37,727 bases of DNA. Origin: Nitrospira sp. GTDB taxonomy: Bacteria; Nitrospirota; Nitrospiria; Nitrospirales; Nitrospiraceae. The notes under the pieces were generated by a model. The model ran no database searches. It worked only from the letters and a program-made list of their open reading frames with translations, and had not been told where the DNA came from. This document shows positions 1 to 7,460 of this stretch, in pieces. How positions within the stretch are numbered: position 1 is the stretch's first letter; the number at the start of each line of letters is the position of its first letter. The DNA is taken from NCBI GenBank assembly GCA_003135435.1, contig PLBR01000157.1, forward strand, positions 307 through 38,033. The letters run 5' to 3'. The translations under genes were made by a program, and so were the position numbers.

Positions 1-1238
1 TCTTCGTTGGGCGTCACCATCATGCTACCGTCCGCGCTCATCCAATGCGCGTGAGGATGGACATCGCCCCCAATCGACATCGGTATGTCCCGAATGAAGC
101 CATTGCCTCCCGCCAGCGAGTTCAGCTCCCGTACATTATTGCCGGCGTTCTGTGACACATGCACTTGGTCGTTGGTGGTTCTCGTCATGACGTGTGCGGG
201 AGCGGGACCTACCGGAATATTATTCAGGTATGTTCCAGTCTTTCGATCAAACACCGCAAGCAAATTGTCGAACCATTGGGTCTGATAGATCACCGTCTGA
301 TTTTTATCCGTCCACATATTGTGCGGATTGTTCATGTTGATCGCTGGTAACCCGACCTTTCTTTCCACTTTGAACGTGGTCGCGTTCACGGCGGTCGCGG
401 TGCCGGGTTTGGTCTTTCCAGCAACCATTTCGAACTGGGTGTCCACCCAGACCTGTCCCACTCCTTTTGTTGACGGTGGTGCTAGGGCTGTTAGCGTCTT
501 GGGTTCGCCAAAGTGGGTATGCATGAAGGCGTTGAGGTCCGGTACAGATACATTCTCAGAGATGCCATCGGAGGAGGCCAAGACTGGAACGGGGGGATAC
601 GAGGGATTCCATGAGGCGGTTCCACTGAGTGGGTAGTGTTGCCAGTTATCGGGATTGGTTATGACGAAGAACGTGTGCACGAGTCGTAAGACCAAGTCCG
701 AAGCCGTTGGTAGGGTAAGTCCACCCGCCGTGACGTGGGGCAGATCGACCGTTGTCCCAAGATCAAGCCCTAGTACGCCTTTGGATGGCGTATTAGGGTC
801 GTCCACGATGACGGCCGCGAACATGTAGGGATGGATATCGCAGAAGAAGACGTACAGTCCTGGCTTTTTCAGCTGGACTGTGACTGGAAGGCCCGACCCT
901 CCCATCGACGGAGGAGTCAGGGGAGCCCCGACGTCGAATGGCATGTTTGCGGCTCCGGTGGGGAACATCAAGCTCACCGCCGTATGGAGCGTGTTGGCCT
1001 GTCCACTAGATACAAAACCCACGGTGTCTCCGGGTGCAATGACTGCAGTTGATTTCTGTCCTGCTGTGCCCGCAAGTGATGCAGGAACGCACCCTATTGA
1101 AGTCGTTGTGCCGGTGTCCGCACATTCGAACCAGCTCCCGGGCTGGTCTGTGGCTTGGAAGGTTACTCCACCAGCCTGGGCCATGCCCGCCATACCCCAC
1201 AACAGACACACGAGTACCCCTATCCGTCGCTTCGTCAT
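1..1238 (-). CDS. Exported cupredoxin / beta-propeller protein, C-terminus beyond window
   Basis: Read on the minus strand, an open frame runs 412 codons from ATG at 1238-1236 to the window edge without a stop. A perfect AGGAG (1245-1249) sits six bases before the ATG and fixes the start. Residues 1-22 form a signal peptide (basic start, hydrophobic core, AQA then GG), so the protein is exported. Residues about 25-145 look like a cupredoxin: His85 (NTLHTAV) and the loop CDIHPYM with Cys133, His136 and Met139 give all four type 1 copper ligands, with amicyanin/plastocyanin-like spacing. The rest (about 270 onward) resembles YVTN-type beta-propeller blades (LAVFDRKTGTYLNNIPVGPAPAH). A periplasmic copper electron carrier or copper-dependent enzyme is plausible. 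The substrate cannot be told, and the missing C-terminus may hold more domains. Confidence 0.75.
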   Translation of the reverse strand, partial: MTKRRIGVLVCLLWGMAGMAQAGGVTFQATDQPGSWFECADTGTTTSIGCVPASLAGTAGQKSTAVIAPGDTVGFVSSGQANTLHTAVSLMFPTGAANMPFDVGAPLTPPSMGGSGLPVTVQLKKPGLYVFFCDIHPYMFAAVIVDDPNTPSKGVLGLDLGTTVDLPHVTAGGLTLPTASDLVLRLVHTFFVITNPDNWQHYPLSGTASWNPSYPPVPVLASSDGISENVSVPDLNAFMHTHFGEPKTLTALAPPSTKGVGQVWVDTQFEMVAGKTKPGTATAVNATTFKVERKVGLPAINMNNPHNMWTDKNQTVIYQTQWFDNLLAVFDRKTGTYLNNIPVGPAPAHVMTRTTNDQVHVSQNAGNNVRELNSLAGGNGFIRDIPMSIGGDVHPHAHWMSADGSMMVTPNE

Positions 1239-1832
1239 AGCGTGCTCCTTTTTAAAGTTAACACAGCCTCGTGAACGTGAAGATAGCTCATCGAGGCCAC
1301 AGCGAGCTGTTCGTGACGGGCGAATGTATCAATCTGCTGAGCATGGTGTCAATCACATTCTTACTACGTAGTTGAACGGAGTATGCCACACTCCCGCCGT
1401 CCCATCATGCTGAAGCCACTCCGTCCACTGATCCCCGGCCTCACTTCCCACAGTGTTCCTGGTTGCTGACGAGAGGGAGGGGGGCAGAGGTGTACCTCCG
1501 TTCTCGCCATGGTTGTGCCCACCTCCGCTGCATCCTGCACGTGCGTACACCGTCCTGACGACGATCGCCTGCACCCGTCCCACTGTGGTCCTGATGCCGC
1601 GCCTCGGTGCACCGCGAGGGACTCACACCGTGCAGCAGGTGCTGCCGTGGCCGGGCGTCTCATGGATCCACGTGCCTCCCTCCCATCCGTTGCCCCGCGA
1701 GTGGTGGTGATGCTCTGCCTGTGGCATGCCATCGTAGAATCCCAGAACAGGCAGACGCCAAAGCGCGTACAATACCCGCTCCCACCCTGGTCCGTACGGT
1801 TTCCGAGAAGGGGACCCGTTGGCGTTCGAGTC

Positions 1833-2021
1833 TCACGCACGGTGATCCGGGTAGGGGCGAGTGTGGGCCAGGCGTCCGACCGCGGCCCTTCGACCCTTTA
1901 CCGCGAACGTGGCGTCGAGTCTCTGCCCAGGCAGTTGGACCGTCCGAGTCCTGATGCCGAGCCGATGGGCCATCTCTTTATGGGACCGGCCATCTGCAAG
2001 ATGCTCCAAGACGAATCGAGA
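1833..2021 (-). pseudogene. Remnant of a LuxR/GerE-type HTH regulator
   Basis: The minus-strand translation contains VLEHLADGRSHKEMAHRLGI followed by RTRTVQ and, after a degenerate stretch, VKGRRAAVGRLAHTR. This follows the GerE helix-turn-helix pattern (vLrlLaeGrsnkEIAerLgi, then TVe..., then rskaelvr.A) closely in the first two helices. The recognition-helix end is damaged (TVQLPGQRLDATFAVKG instead of a TVxxHxxxIxxKL-like run), and no receiver domain or start can be found upstream on this strand. The best reading is the C-terminal relic of a response regulator or LuxR-type activator. A short chance similarity is possible but less likely, because about 20 consecutive positions fit. Confidence 0.4.
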
Positions 2022-2386
2022 AGGACATACATGCCTCGCCGGGCGGCACAGTCTAGAAGGGGAGGGATCACACCGCAAGGCCGGGAGCGGAGCCACGCGT
2101 ATGTATAATGATTGGTGGGAGGGTTGTCGGCGCCGCGTGACTCTGCCCGGGGCTCACGGCGTCGTCGGCTTCTCCCCTCCGCCTAGCTATTGCGCCGCCA
2201 CGCTTACGCGACCGTGGGGAGGTGTCAAGACGCTCAGGCGCGTGTGGGATCATGAGAGTGACCCTTGGCTGTCACCGCTGTCCACCAAACCTTCACAGGG
2301 TGTACGAGACGTGCAGGGCGGTGGGAGGTGCGAGGAGTGGGTGGGAAATCATGTTCTCTGCGAGCCTACCGGTTCGAGTGTTTCTA

Positions 2387-2432
2387 CTCCCGGTTTCACT
2401 CCCGGTTCGCTCCCGGTTTCACTCCCGGTTCC
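2387..2432. repeat. Short tandem repeat (23-bp unit, two copies)
   Basis: Units CTCCCGGTTTCA and CTCCCGGTTCG/C alternate, giving two near-identical 23-bp copies. They are followed at 2433-2530 by looser ACTCCATC / CACTCAATC / CACTCAGTC echoes. No function is evident; the array lies just before the HAD hydrolase gene. Confidence 0.7.
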
Positions 2433-2595
2433 CTATCGCACTCCATCGTACTCCATCACAGGGTTTTGGTCATAAATAGCTGATTTTACAAATGAATATC
2501 GTACTCTGTCCCACTCAATCGCACTCAGTCACAGGGACCTTGAATCAGATTTTTGAACTGACTACAATTCGGCAGCAGTGGGACTTGTACGACCA

Positions 2596-3321
2596 ATGAA
2601 GACCCCAATCCACGTCATTTTTTTTGATGCAGCCGAGACGCTGTTTCATATTAATGGTTCGGTGGCGGACATCTACCTGACGCATGCAGTTCAGCACGGG
2701 TTTCGGCAGACTCCCGACTCGCAGGCATTGATCGCCCAAGCCTTTCAGCGTGCTTTTCGCGATGCTTCGCCGCCGGTCTTTGCCGTAACGGATCCTAAAG
2801 CGTTGAAACAATGTGAGCGGCTCTGGTGGTTCGACATCGTACACAACGTGTTTTATCGCGTCGGGATGTTCGAGCGGTTTGATGAATTCTTCGAGCAGGT
2901 CTTTCAGGTGTTTGAAGATCCTCGCTCCTGGGCGTTGTTTCCTGAAACCCATGCCGTGCTGACTAAGCTGCGTGAAGAGGGGTTCGAGCTGGGGATTGTG
3001 TCCAACTTCGACACCCGGCTCTTTTCTGTGATACGGGGACTCGGCATCGACCGGCTCTTCGATACCGTGACGATTGCAAGTCTCGCCAGGGCCGCCAAGC
3101 CGGCGCCGAAGATTTTCGAGATTGCCCTTGAGAAACATGCGATCGATCCTGACGAAGCGATGCATGTGGGTGACAGTGTCCTGGACGATGTGGAGGGTGC
3201 GACGAAGGCCGGGCTGACCGGGGTGTTGCTGGATCGAGCCGGCCGCTCTCAGGCGTCGGGTGGCTATGTGATTCGGACGTTGGAGGAACTTCTTCCGCTG
3301 GTGATGGCTTCAAAGGAGTAA
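2596..3321 (+). CDS. HAD superfamily (subfamily IA) hydrolase
   Basis: A 241-residue cytoplasmic phosphatase-like protein. Motif I is FFDAAETLF with nucleophile Asp11. The second motif-I acid is replaced by Ala, as in several dehalogenase/DREG-2-like HADs (FDAxGTL). Motif II is IVSNFD, motif III the Lys of AKPAPKIF, and motif IV HVGDSVLDDVEGA, so all catalytic blocks are present. The region between motifs I and II is a helical cap of the IA type. I chose ATG 2596 because it leaves the usual short lead before motif I; a GTG at 2578 in the same frame is possible, and neither has a strong ribosome-binding site. The gene ends 12 bases inside the end of the convergent sirtuin gene. The substrate is unknown; small phosphorylated metabolites are typical for the family. 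Confidence 0.85.
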   Translation: MKTPIHVIFFDAAETLFHINGSVADIYLTHAVQHGFRQTPDSQALIAQAFQRAFRDASPPVFAVTDPKALKQCERLWWFDIVHNVFYRVGMFERFDEFFEQVFQVFEDPRSWALFPETHAVLTKLREEGFELGIVSNFDTRLFSVIRGLGIDRLFDTVTIASLARAAKPAPKIFEIALEKHAIDPDEAMHVGDSVLDDVEGATKAGLTGVLLDRAGRSQASGGYVIRTLEELLPLVMASKE

Positions 3322-4038
3322 CGGAACCAGATCTTTCGCGCGGCCCTGTAACGAGAGGTCAACCAGGTCCGGTTGCGCGGTACTCGCAAGATTGATCTCA
3401 ATGACCAGCGCGCCGACCTCCTTCGCGACCGACGCAAATCCCGCTGCTGGATAGACGACTCCCGATGTGCCGATCACAAGGAGGAGGTCGCAGGCCCGCA
3501 GGGCCTCATCACAGCGGCGCAGGTCTTCCTCCCAGAGCGATTCCCCAAACCAGACGATATGAGGCCGGAGCAGTGCATGGCACAGCCGGCACGTCGGCAG
3601 GATGGGAAGAGGGATCTCCCGGTTTTCCGAGATGACGCCACAGCCCGTACAGCGAATCTTCCAGATGTTGCCGTGAATCTCGGAGAGGCGTTGTGATCCG
3701 GCGGCTCGATGGAGTCCATCGACATTTTGCGTGATCAGCCACATTCGATTGGTCCATCGCTGTTCAAGCTCCACAAGCGTGTCGTGGGCAGGATTTGGCG
3801 ATTTCGTAGCGATCAATTCGCGTCGCCAGTTGTACCATTCCCAGACCAGCCGCGGGTCTCGCTCAAACGCCTCCGGGGTCGCGAGATTTTCTGGGCGGTA
3901 GGTGCGCCACAAGCCCTCCGCTCCGCGAAAGGTCGGCACGCCACTATCCGCAGAAATTCCGGCTCCCGTAAGGACGGTCACGTTCCGAGCGGATGCGAGG
4001 TATGTGCGGGCGAGGAGGATCTGATCGTCGGTGGCCAT
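3310..4038 (-). CDS. cobB: NAD-dependent protein deacylase, sirtuin (Sir2/CobB family)
   Basis: Sirtuins remove acyl groups from lysines using NAD+. The 242-residue protein has the Rossmann signature TGAGISADSGVPTFRG, the QNVDGLH motif, the catalytic His in EIHGN, and a zinc ribbon with CTGC and CRLC. It closes with VIGTSGVVYPA and a typical C-terminal NAD-binding segment. After LATPEAF comes WYNWRREL. This places Tyr and Arg (Y-x-x-R) where class III sirtuins such as SIRT5 and CobB bind the carboxylate of succinyl- or malonyl-lysine, so desuccinylase activity is likely. The start is ATG 4038; a TTG 12 codons upstream lacks support. It converges on, and overlaps by 12 bp, the HAD hydrolase gene. 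cobB is used as the usual bacterial name. Confidence 0.9.
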   Translation of the reverse strand: MATDDQILLARTYLASARNVTVLTGAGISADSGVPTFRGAEGLWRTYRPENLATPEAFERDPRLVWEWYNWRRELIATKSPNPAHDTLVELEQRWTNRMWLITQNVDGLHRAAGSQRLSEIHGNIWKIRCTGCGVISENREIPLPILPTCRLCHALLRPHIVWFGESLWEEDLRRCDEALRACDLLLVIGTSGVVYPAAGFASVAKEVGALVIEINLASTAQPDLVDLSLQGRAKDLVPLLL

Positions 4039-4122
4039 GGTCGAATGTGCGAAGTGTACCGCATTTCGAGCCAACGAGTCTGCGTGGTATAGTACGCCTC
4101 CGTTATTTTTGTGAGGAGCATG

Positions 4123-5466
4123 ATGAAACAGATTCTCATGGTGGGAGCTGGATCAGTCGGTGGGTTCTTCGGCGCACATTTAGCGAAAGCGAATCCCGCT
4201 GTGTCTTTCCTGCTGCGGCCCAAGACGCTCGCAGCCGTGAAGCAGAATGGCCTCACGATCCGGAGTGCCCAGGGCTCCTTCACCGTGCATCCACCAGCCG
4301 CGTCCGATCCTCGAGATCTCCCGAAGCCTGACCTGATTATCCTCTCCGTGAAAGCCTACGATCTGGATGAGGTGATGAATCAAATAGAGCCGGTCCTGAC
4401 CGATCAAACTGTCATCTTGACCCTACAGAATGGGGTCGATACCGAAGACCGTATCGTGGCGCGGTTTCAACGGGATTGTGTCGTGGGTGGTATCGCCTTT
4501 ATCTATTCCAAAATCGCGGCACCCGGCGTCATCGACCATTACAAAAAGGGGGCTGTGGCGATCGGGGAGATGATGGGGCATCACAGCCCTCGTCTGCTGG
4601 CCATCGCGGATCTCTTCAAGCAGGCGGGGATTCCTTGTCAACTGACCGAGGATGTCCGGCGCAGCAAGTGGGAGAAGATGTGTTGGAATTGTGTCTTCAA
4701 TCCCTTGACCGTGATGATCGACGACAAAGTGGCCAAGGCGCTCGATCATCCCGAGATGCTGCGAGTGATTCATCAGATCGTAGGTGAAGTCGTGGCGGTG
4801 GCGGCTACCGTGAAGGTGCCGTTAGCCGCTGACATGGCAGAGAAGGTGGTCCGTTGGACGAGCGAGATTCGGGATATCCATACCTCGATGTATGATGATT
4901 GGAAGGCCGGTCGGCCGACCGAGATCGACTTTCTGAATGGGTATGTCGCGAAGGTCGGGCGGGAATTCGGCATTCCGACGCCGCTGAACGACATGCTGAC
5001 AGCCGTGATCAAGACCATCACTGGGTGGGATCGAACCGGTCCCGGCGTCGTGTGGATCGATGGGGCAGTGGTCCAGGCTGTCTCGTTTGATCGTGCTGCG
5101 ATCGCATCGTTGCCGGCAGAACATCAGCTCGATATTTCGACGGTGATGCCCGGCATGAAGGGTAAAGGGATTCGCGTGAAGGGTCTGCTCGATATTCCGG
5201 CGCTGGCCATCGGGGCGGATCATGTGACGATGCATTCGGGAGACGGCAACTATTCAGCTTGTCTCTCGTTGGAGCAAGCCAAGGCATTCGGGGTGTTGGT
5301 GTATGAGCTTGATGGAGAGCCGCTGCCGGAATCGAAAGGCGGGCCGTTTCGATTAGTCACCCCCGGGCTGGGAGATTTGTGCGCGAATGTGAAGGGGGTC
5401 GCGAGGATCGAGGTGACCATTGGAACCGGAACAGATACGCGCCTCTCGGTGAGGGCGAATTGCTAG
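4123..5466 (+). CDS. Ketopantoate reductase-like protein (ApbA/PanE) with an oxidoreductase-like C-terminal extension
   Basis: Residues 1-301 are a complete ApbA/PanE dehydrogenase: NADP-binding VGAGSVGGFFGAH, LSVKAYD, LTLQNGVD, the catalytic-Lys region SKWEKMCWNCVFNPLT, and the C-terminal EIDFLNGYVAKVGREFGIPTP-type helix. This family reduces 2-dehydropantoate in pantothenate synthesis. Residues about 303-447 are additional. The piece from 367 on (HSGDGNYSACLSLEQAKAF, then YELDGEPLP, GGPFRLVTPG and VARIEV) matches the second half of the sulfite-oxidase-type molybdopterin domain. The Mo-liganding Cys region is not visible. The ordinary enzyme is about 300 residues, so the 447-residue length reflects this fusion. 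GGAG at 4115-4118 selects ATG 4123 over ATG 4120 and GTG 4111. Whether it still makes pantoate is uncertain. Confidence 0.8.
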   Translation: MKQILMVGAGSVGGFFGAHLAKANPAVSFLLRPKTLAAVKQNGLTIRSAQGSFTVHPPAASDPRDLPKPDLIILSVKAYDLDEVMNQIEPVLTDQTVILTLQNGVDTEDRIVARFQRDCVVGGIAFIYSKIAAPGVIDHYKKGAVAIGEMMGHHSPRLLAIADLFKQAGIPCQLTEDVRRSKWEKMCWNCVFNPLTVMIDDKVAKALDHPEMLRVIHQIVGEVVAVAATVKVPLAADMAEKVVRWTSEIRDIHTSMYDDWKAGRPTEIDFLNGYVAKVGREFGIPTPLNDMLTAVIKTITGWDRTGPGVVWIDGAVVQAVSFDRAAIASLPAEHQLDISTVMPGMKGKGIRVKGLLDIPALAIGADHVTMHSGDGNYSACLSLEQAKAFGVLVYELDGEPLPESKGGPFRLVTPGLGDLCANVKGVARIEVTIGTGTDTRLSVRANC

Positions 5467-5672
5467 CCGCAATCGTTCGTGAAACGTTCGAATCTGGAAA
5501 CGAGCGACGCTTCACGCGCCACAGCCTGTGGCGCTGGCGCCGTATATCACGCCAATCCGGCTATGTGGATATCGTTGAGAAGTCTTTGAACCGACGCGAG
5601 AATCACAGAGGAATTAGCGGGCTGGTTTCGCGTAATATGCCGGTGAGTATGCTCAATAGTTAGCCAGAAGAG
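5467..5672. repeat. Gap with a degenerate copy of the dispersed repeat (palindrome at 5516-5534)
   Basis: The core at 5506-5540 contains GCGCCACAG C CTGTGGCGC, a perfect 9-bp stem, followed by TGGCGCC. It is a fragment of the same end sequence found near 8840, 33160 and 36045 (GCGCCACGG...CCGTGG.GCTGGCGGA). The only other notable sequence is GTTAGCC at 5659-5665, a near-match to the integron core site GTTRRRY just before the next gene. No RNA or protein gene is seen. Confidence 0.55.
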
Positions 5673-6365
5673 ATGACCGACACCTGTTTCGCGTGCCCGA
5701 GTCCTGCCACGACGCGTGAGCATGTTCCGCCTGCGTACCTCTTCCCCGAGCGCAAGGACACCGACGGTAGCCACGATTTTCGGCGAAACCTGATCACCGT
5801 GCCTGCCTGCGCGGATCACAACCTCGCTAAGTCCGGCGACGACGAGTACTTCTTCTGGGTCCTCAGCACCAATCTTCCGGCGAACGCCATTGCACGCATC
5901 CAAGTGTCCACGAAACTCGCACGCGCCCATCAGCGAAGACCCGCTCTTGGCCATTCGAGCCTCAGCAGCGGCGAGGAAGTCATCGTCATGGACAGCCAAG
6001 CGGGTACGAAACACGAAGTAGTCCAAGTGCCACTCGACGGCGCACGATTCCAGAAGGTGCTCGACCTGTTCGCGCTTGGACTATACCGGCACCACTTTGG
6101 CGAACGGTGGGTGGGCAGCATCCGTGTGCACCCAGACTTCATCGCTTTCGAGGGCGCCGAATCCCCAGCCGATATCGACGTCAACCGGCTCATCCTCCTT
6201 GATTGCGCAAAGAAGCTGTTCGCCAATGAACCGAAGCACGGCGAGAATCCTAGTGTGTTCTGGTATCAGGTACACGAGCCGAATGGCCCACTCCAATGTT
6301 TAATGAGATTTGTGTTCTATGATGGCTGCAGTGCGACCGCTTTCATCGGCGAGGGCTCTGGCTAA
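5673..6365 (+). CDS. HNH-like zinc-finger endonuclease-type protein (probable cassette gene)
   Basis: A 230-residue protein. The N-terminus has CFAC (CxxC), then TREHVPP and NLITVPACADHNLAKSGDDE. The EH-xPP and CxxHN-x2-K arrangement resembles the beta-beta-alpha metal fold of HNH nucleases, with cysteines for structural zinc. The remaining ~160 residues show no recognisable motif (VLDLFALGLYRHHFGERW, CLMRFVFYDGC). Such proteins are often found as accessory genes in defence or mobile regions; activity here is inference. The TAA stop at 6363-6365 lies in the left core site of an attC-like element, as in integron gene cassettes. There is no strong ribosome-binding site before ATG 5673. The gene is followed by a second small gene with the same kind of ending. 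Confidence 0.6.
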   Translation: MTDTCFACPSPATTREHVPPAYLFPERKDTDGSHDFRRNLITVPACADHNLAKSGDDEYFFWVLSTNLPANAIARIQVSTKLARAHQRRPALGHSSLSSGEEVIVMDSQAGTKHEVVQVPLDGARFQKVLDLFALGLYRHHFGERWVGSIRVHPDFIAFEGAESPADIDVNRLILLDCAKKLFANEPKHGENPSVFWYQVHEPNGPLQCLMRFVFYDGCSATAFIGEGSG

Positions 6366-6419
6366 CACACCGTTGCAACGGACGCCGATCGCGCGGCTCC
6401 GCTGAACGGCAGGTCGTGG
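6360..6419 (+). other. attC-like integron recombination site 1
   Basis: It starts with GGCTAAC, which contains the stop codon of the HNH-like gene. Two imperfectly complementary arms follow: 6370-6386 (CCGTTGCAACGGACGCC) and 6395-6409 (GGCTCCGCTGAACGG). They pair over 14 positions apart from one A.C mismatch, with extrahelical bases on one side only, the hallmark of folded attC bottom strands. The right core (GTCGTGG, 6413-6419) is a poor match to GTTRRRY, so the site may be degenerate. Confidence 0.6.
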
Positions 6420-6754
6420 ACCCCACGAGAGTTTATGACGCTCTACAAGAGGAAGAGTCGGTTCCAGCGGGCTCCCGACAGGCTTACTATTTGTCGATTG
6501 AAGAATGGCTCAAGTCGGTCGGGCATTACGAAAAAGTCTTGGAACTCCAGGGGACCGATAATCAGTTTTGCACAGAGTCGTTGATGTTATACAAGGCCGG
6601 ATGGGAGGCACGCGAGTCAGAGAAAGTTGTTGATGGTTTCGTGGCGGAGTGTGCACATAGATACAGGCAAAATCCGGAATATGGATTGATATTCATTCAA
6701 GTGCTGCGGGAAGGGCTATCTAAGCAGGCCAGATCAAGAGGTCAAAGTGGCTAG
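6416..6754 (+). CDS. Small protein of unknown function (probable cassette gene)
   Basis: A 112-residue frame from GTG 6416, which overlaps the right end of attC-like site 1, to TAG 6752-6754, which lies in the left core of site 2. The translation is acidic and helical (VYDALQEEESVP, SIEEWLKSVGHYEKVLEL, YRQNPEYGLIFIQVLREGLS), with no signal peptide, membrane segment or motif I recognise. No clear ribosome-binding site is present. In cassettes, translation often depends on the preceding context, and the true start could differ. The case for a gene rests on its length, sensible amino-acid composition and exact position between two attC-like sites. Confidence 0.45.
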   Translation: MDPTRVYDALQEEESVPAGSRQAYYLSIEEWLKSVGHYEKVLELQGTDNQFCTESLMLYKAGWEARESEKVVDGFVAECAHRYRQNPEYGLIFIQVLREGLSKQARSRGQSG

Positions 6755-6825
6755 CATCGCGCTTGAGTAGGCCGCGGCTTGCAAGGAGTTCCAATAACCA
6801 CGGCCACTCAGCGCCGGTGTTGGGC
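6749..6825 (+). other. attC-like integron recombination site 2
   Basis: The left core GGCTAGC contains the stop codon of the preceding small gene, and the right core GTTGGGC (6819-6825) matches GTTRRRY exactly. Arms 6759-6777 (GCGCTTGAGTAGGCCGCGG) and 6798-6814 (CCACGGCCACTCAGCGC) pair at 16 of 17 positions, with two unpaired bases on one side (T and A). The loop is about 20 bases. Overall length (77 bp), polarity and extrahelical bases fit an attC site well. Confidence 0.72.
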
Positions 6826-6828
6826 GGC

Positions 6829-6860
6829 AAAAAAAAGGGGCGTGCCGTCAGGCACGCCCC
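6829..6860 (-). terminator. Rho-independent terminator of the thioredoxin-fold gene
   Basis: Reading leftward there is GGGGCGTGCC, loop TGAC, GGCACGCCCC (perfect 10-bp stem), followed by eight T. It sits 32 bp past the stop of the leftward small redox gene and directly beside attC-like site 2. Confidence 0.92.
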
Positions 6861-6892
6861 CTGAGCTTGGGACTGTCAGTAGACTGAAACAG

Positions 6893-7132
6893 TTATTTCA
6901 ATGCGTCGATGCCGGCGCCAAAGTTAATATGAAACGCCGCTCCATTCATCACCAGCGCCGGAACCGACTTGACACCGGCTGCTTCCGCTTCTTTCACACG
7001 CGATTTGTTCGTGCCGAGATGGACGATTTCCACGGCATATTTTGACGGATCAAGGGCGTTGGCGACGCTGTGCTCGGCTGCGACGCACACTGGGCATCCC
7101 GCGTGGTAGAAAATCGCTTTGGTTTTCATCAT
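6893..7132 (-). CDS. Small thioredoxin/glutaredoxin-fold protein
   Basis: A 79-residue cytoplasmic protein with the redox motif CPVC after FYHAG, a charged middle segment, and the cis-proline motif SVPALVMNG, ending in FGAGIDALK. This is a minimal thioredoxin fold similar to glutaredoxin-like and NrdH-like proteins. The probable role is thiol-disulfide exchange or thiol sensing; the partner is unknown. GGGAG lies three bases before the first ATG (7132) and six before the second (7129), so translation may start at either. It is a single-gene unit with its own terminator, transcribed away from the repeat-rich gap at 7140-7460. Confidence 0.8.
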   Translation of the reverse strand: MMKTKAIFYHAGCPVCVAAEHSVANALDPSKYAVEIVHLGTNKSRVKEAEAAGVKSVPALVMNGAAFHINFGAGIDALK

Positions 7133-7249
7133 AGTCTCCCTTCAAATGGCACGTTTTGGGTAGCTGCTGCCGTATCCCAGACAGAATAGAAACCACGCCC
7201 TGCTCCGTATAGCAGGCACTTTTTGGTTCCCCGGCCATCTTGTGAGGTA

Positions 7250-7460
7250 ACTTACTGAAAATGAACACAATAAAAAAACGTCGCCCTGGTGTGAGACACG
7301 GTCGGCGCGCGAAGTGCGAGACCAGGCCGGTTTCTCTTGTTCATTTGATCTGTTTGGTTTGTTTGGTTGAATGAGACTAACCAGAAGAACAAAATAAACC
7401 AGATGAACCAGATCAACCCGTTTCGTCCGTCCCGCCAGTCTCGCTTGGCTATCCTGCAGG
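7250..7460. repeat. Dispersed repeat copy with 9-nt-periodic hairpin
   Basis: This fills the gap between the thioredoxin-fold gene and the MATE gene. The left part (about 7285-7325) resembles the GTCACAGGCCGTGGCGCGAGAAGCGCGAG segment of the copy at 8830, in degenerate form. The middle is a hairpin: arm 7338-7368, core GGTTGAATGAGACTAACC (7365-7382), and an arm to about 7410 made of 9-nt units (CCAGAAGAA, CAAAATAAA, CCAGATGAA, CCAGATCAA). The right end (CCCGCCAGTCTCGCTTGGCTATCCTGCAGG) matches the right end of the copy at 8957. It stops exactly where the MATE coding region ends. Confidence 0.8.

Larger units (their letters stand above)
1239..2595. other. Long stretch without an intact gene
   Basis: Apart from the ribosome-binding site of the leftward cupredoxin gene, the decayed LuxR-type fragment and a short tandem repeat near 2387, I see no convincing gene here. 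Open frames on both strands are short, overlap each other, lack ribosome-binding sites and have low-complexity, Arg/Pro/Ser-rich translations typical of non-coding GC-rich DNA. The stretch looks like decayed former coding DNA. Confidence 0.5.

Noticed and set aside
880-1371. 163-codon open frame on the plus strand
   Set aside because: It overlaps the strongly supported leftward cupredoxin gene, has no ribosome-binding site, and its translation has no recognisable features.
1364-2475. Several 100-200-codon overlapping frames on both strands
   Set aside because: Translations are Arg/Pro/Ser-rich with no motifs, starts lack ribosome-binding sites, and frames conflict; this is GC-rich non-coding DNA apart from the LuxR-like relic.
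5461-5665. A third attC site upstream of the HNH-like gene
   Set aside because: GTTAGCC at 5659 only partly matches the core, and I found no complementary arm at a suitable distance.
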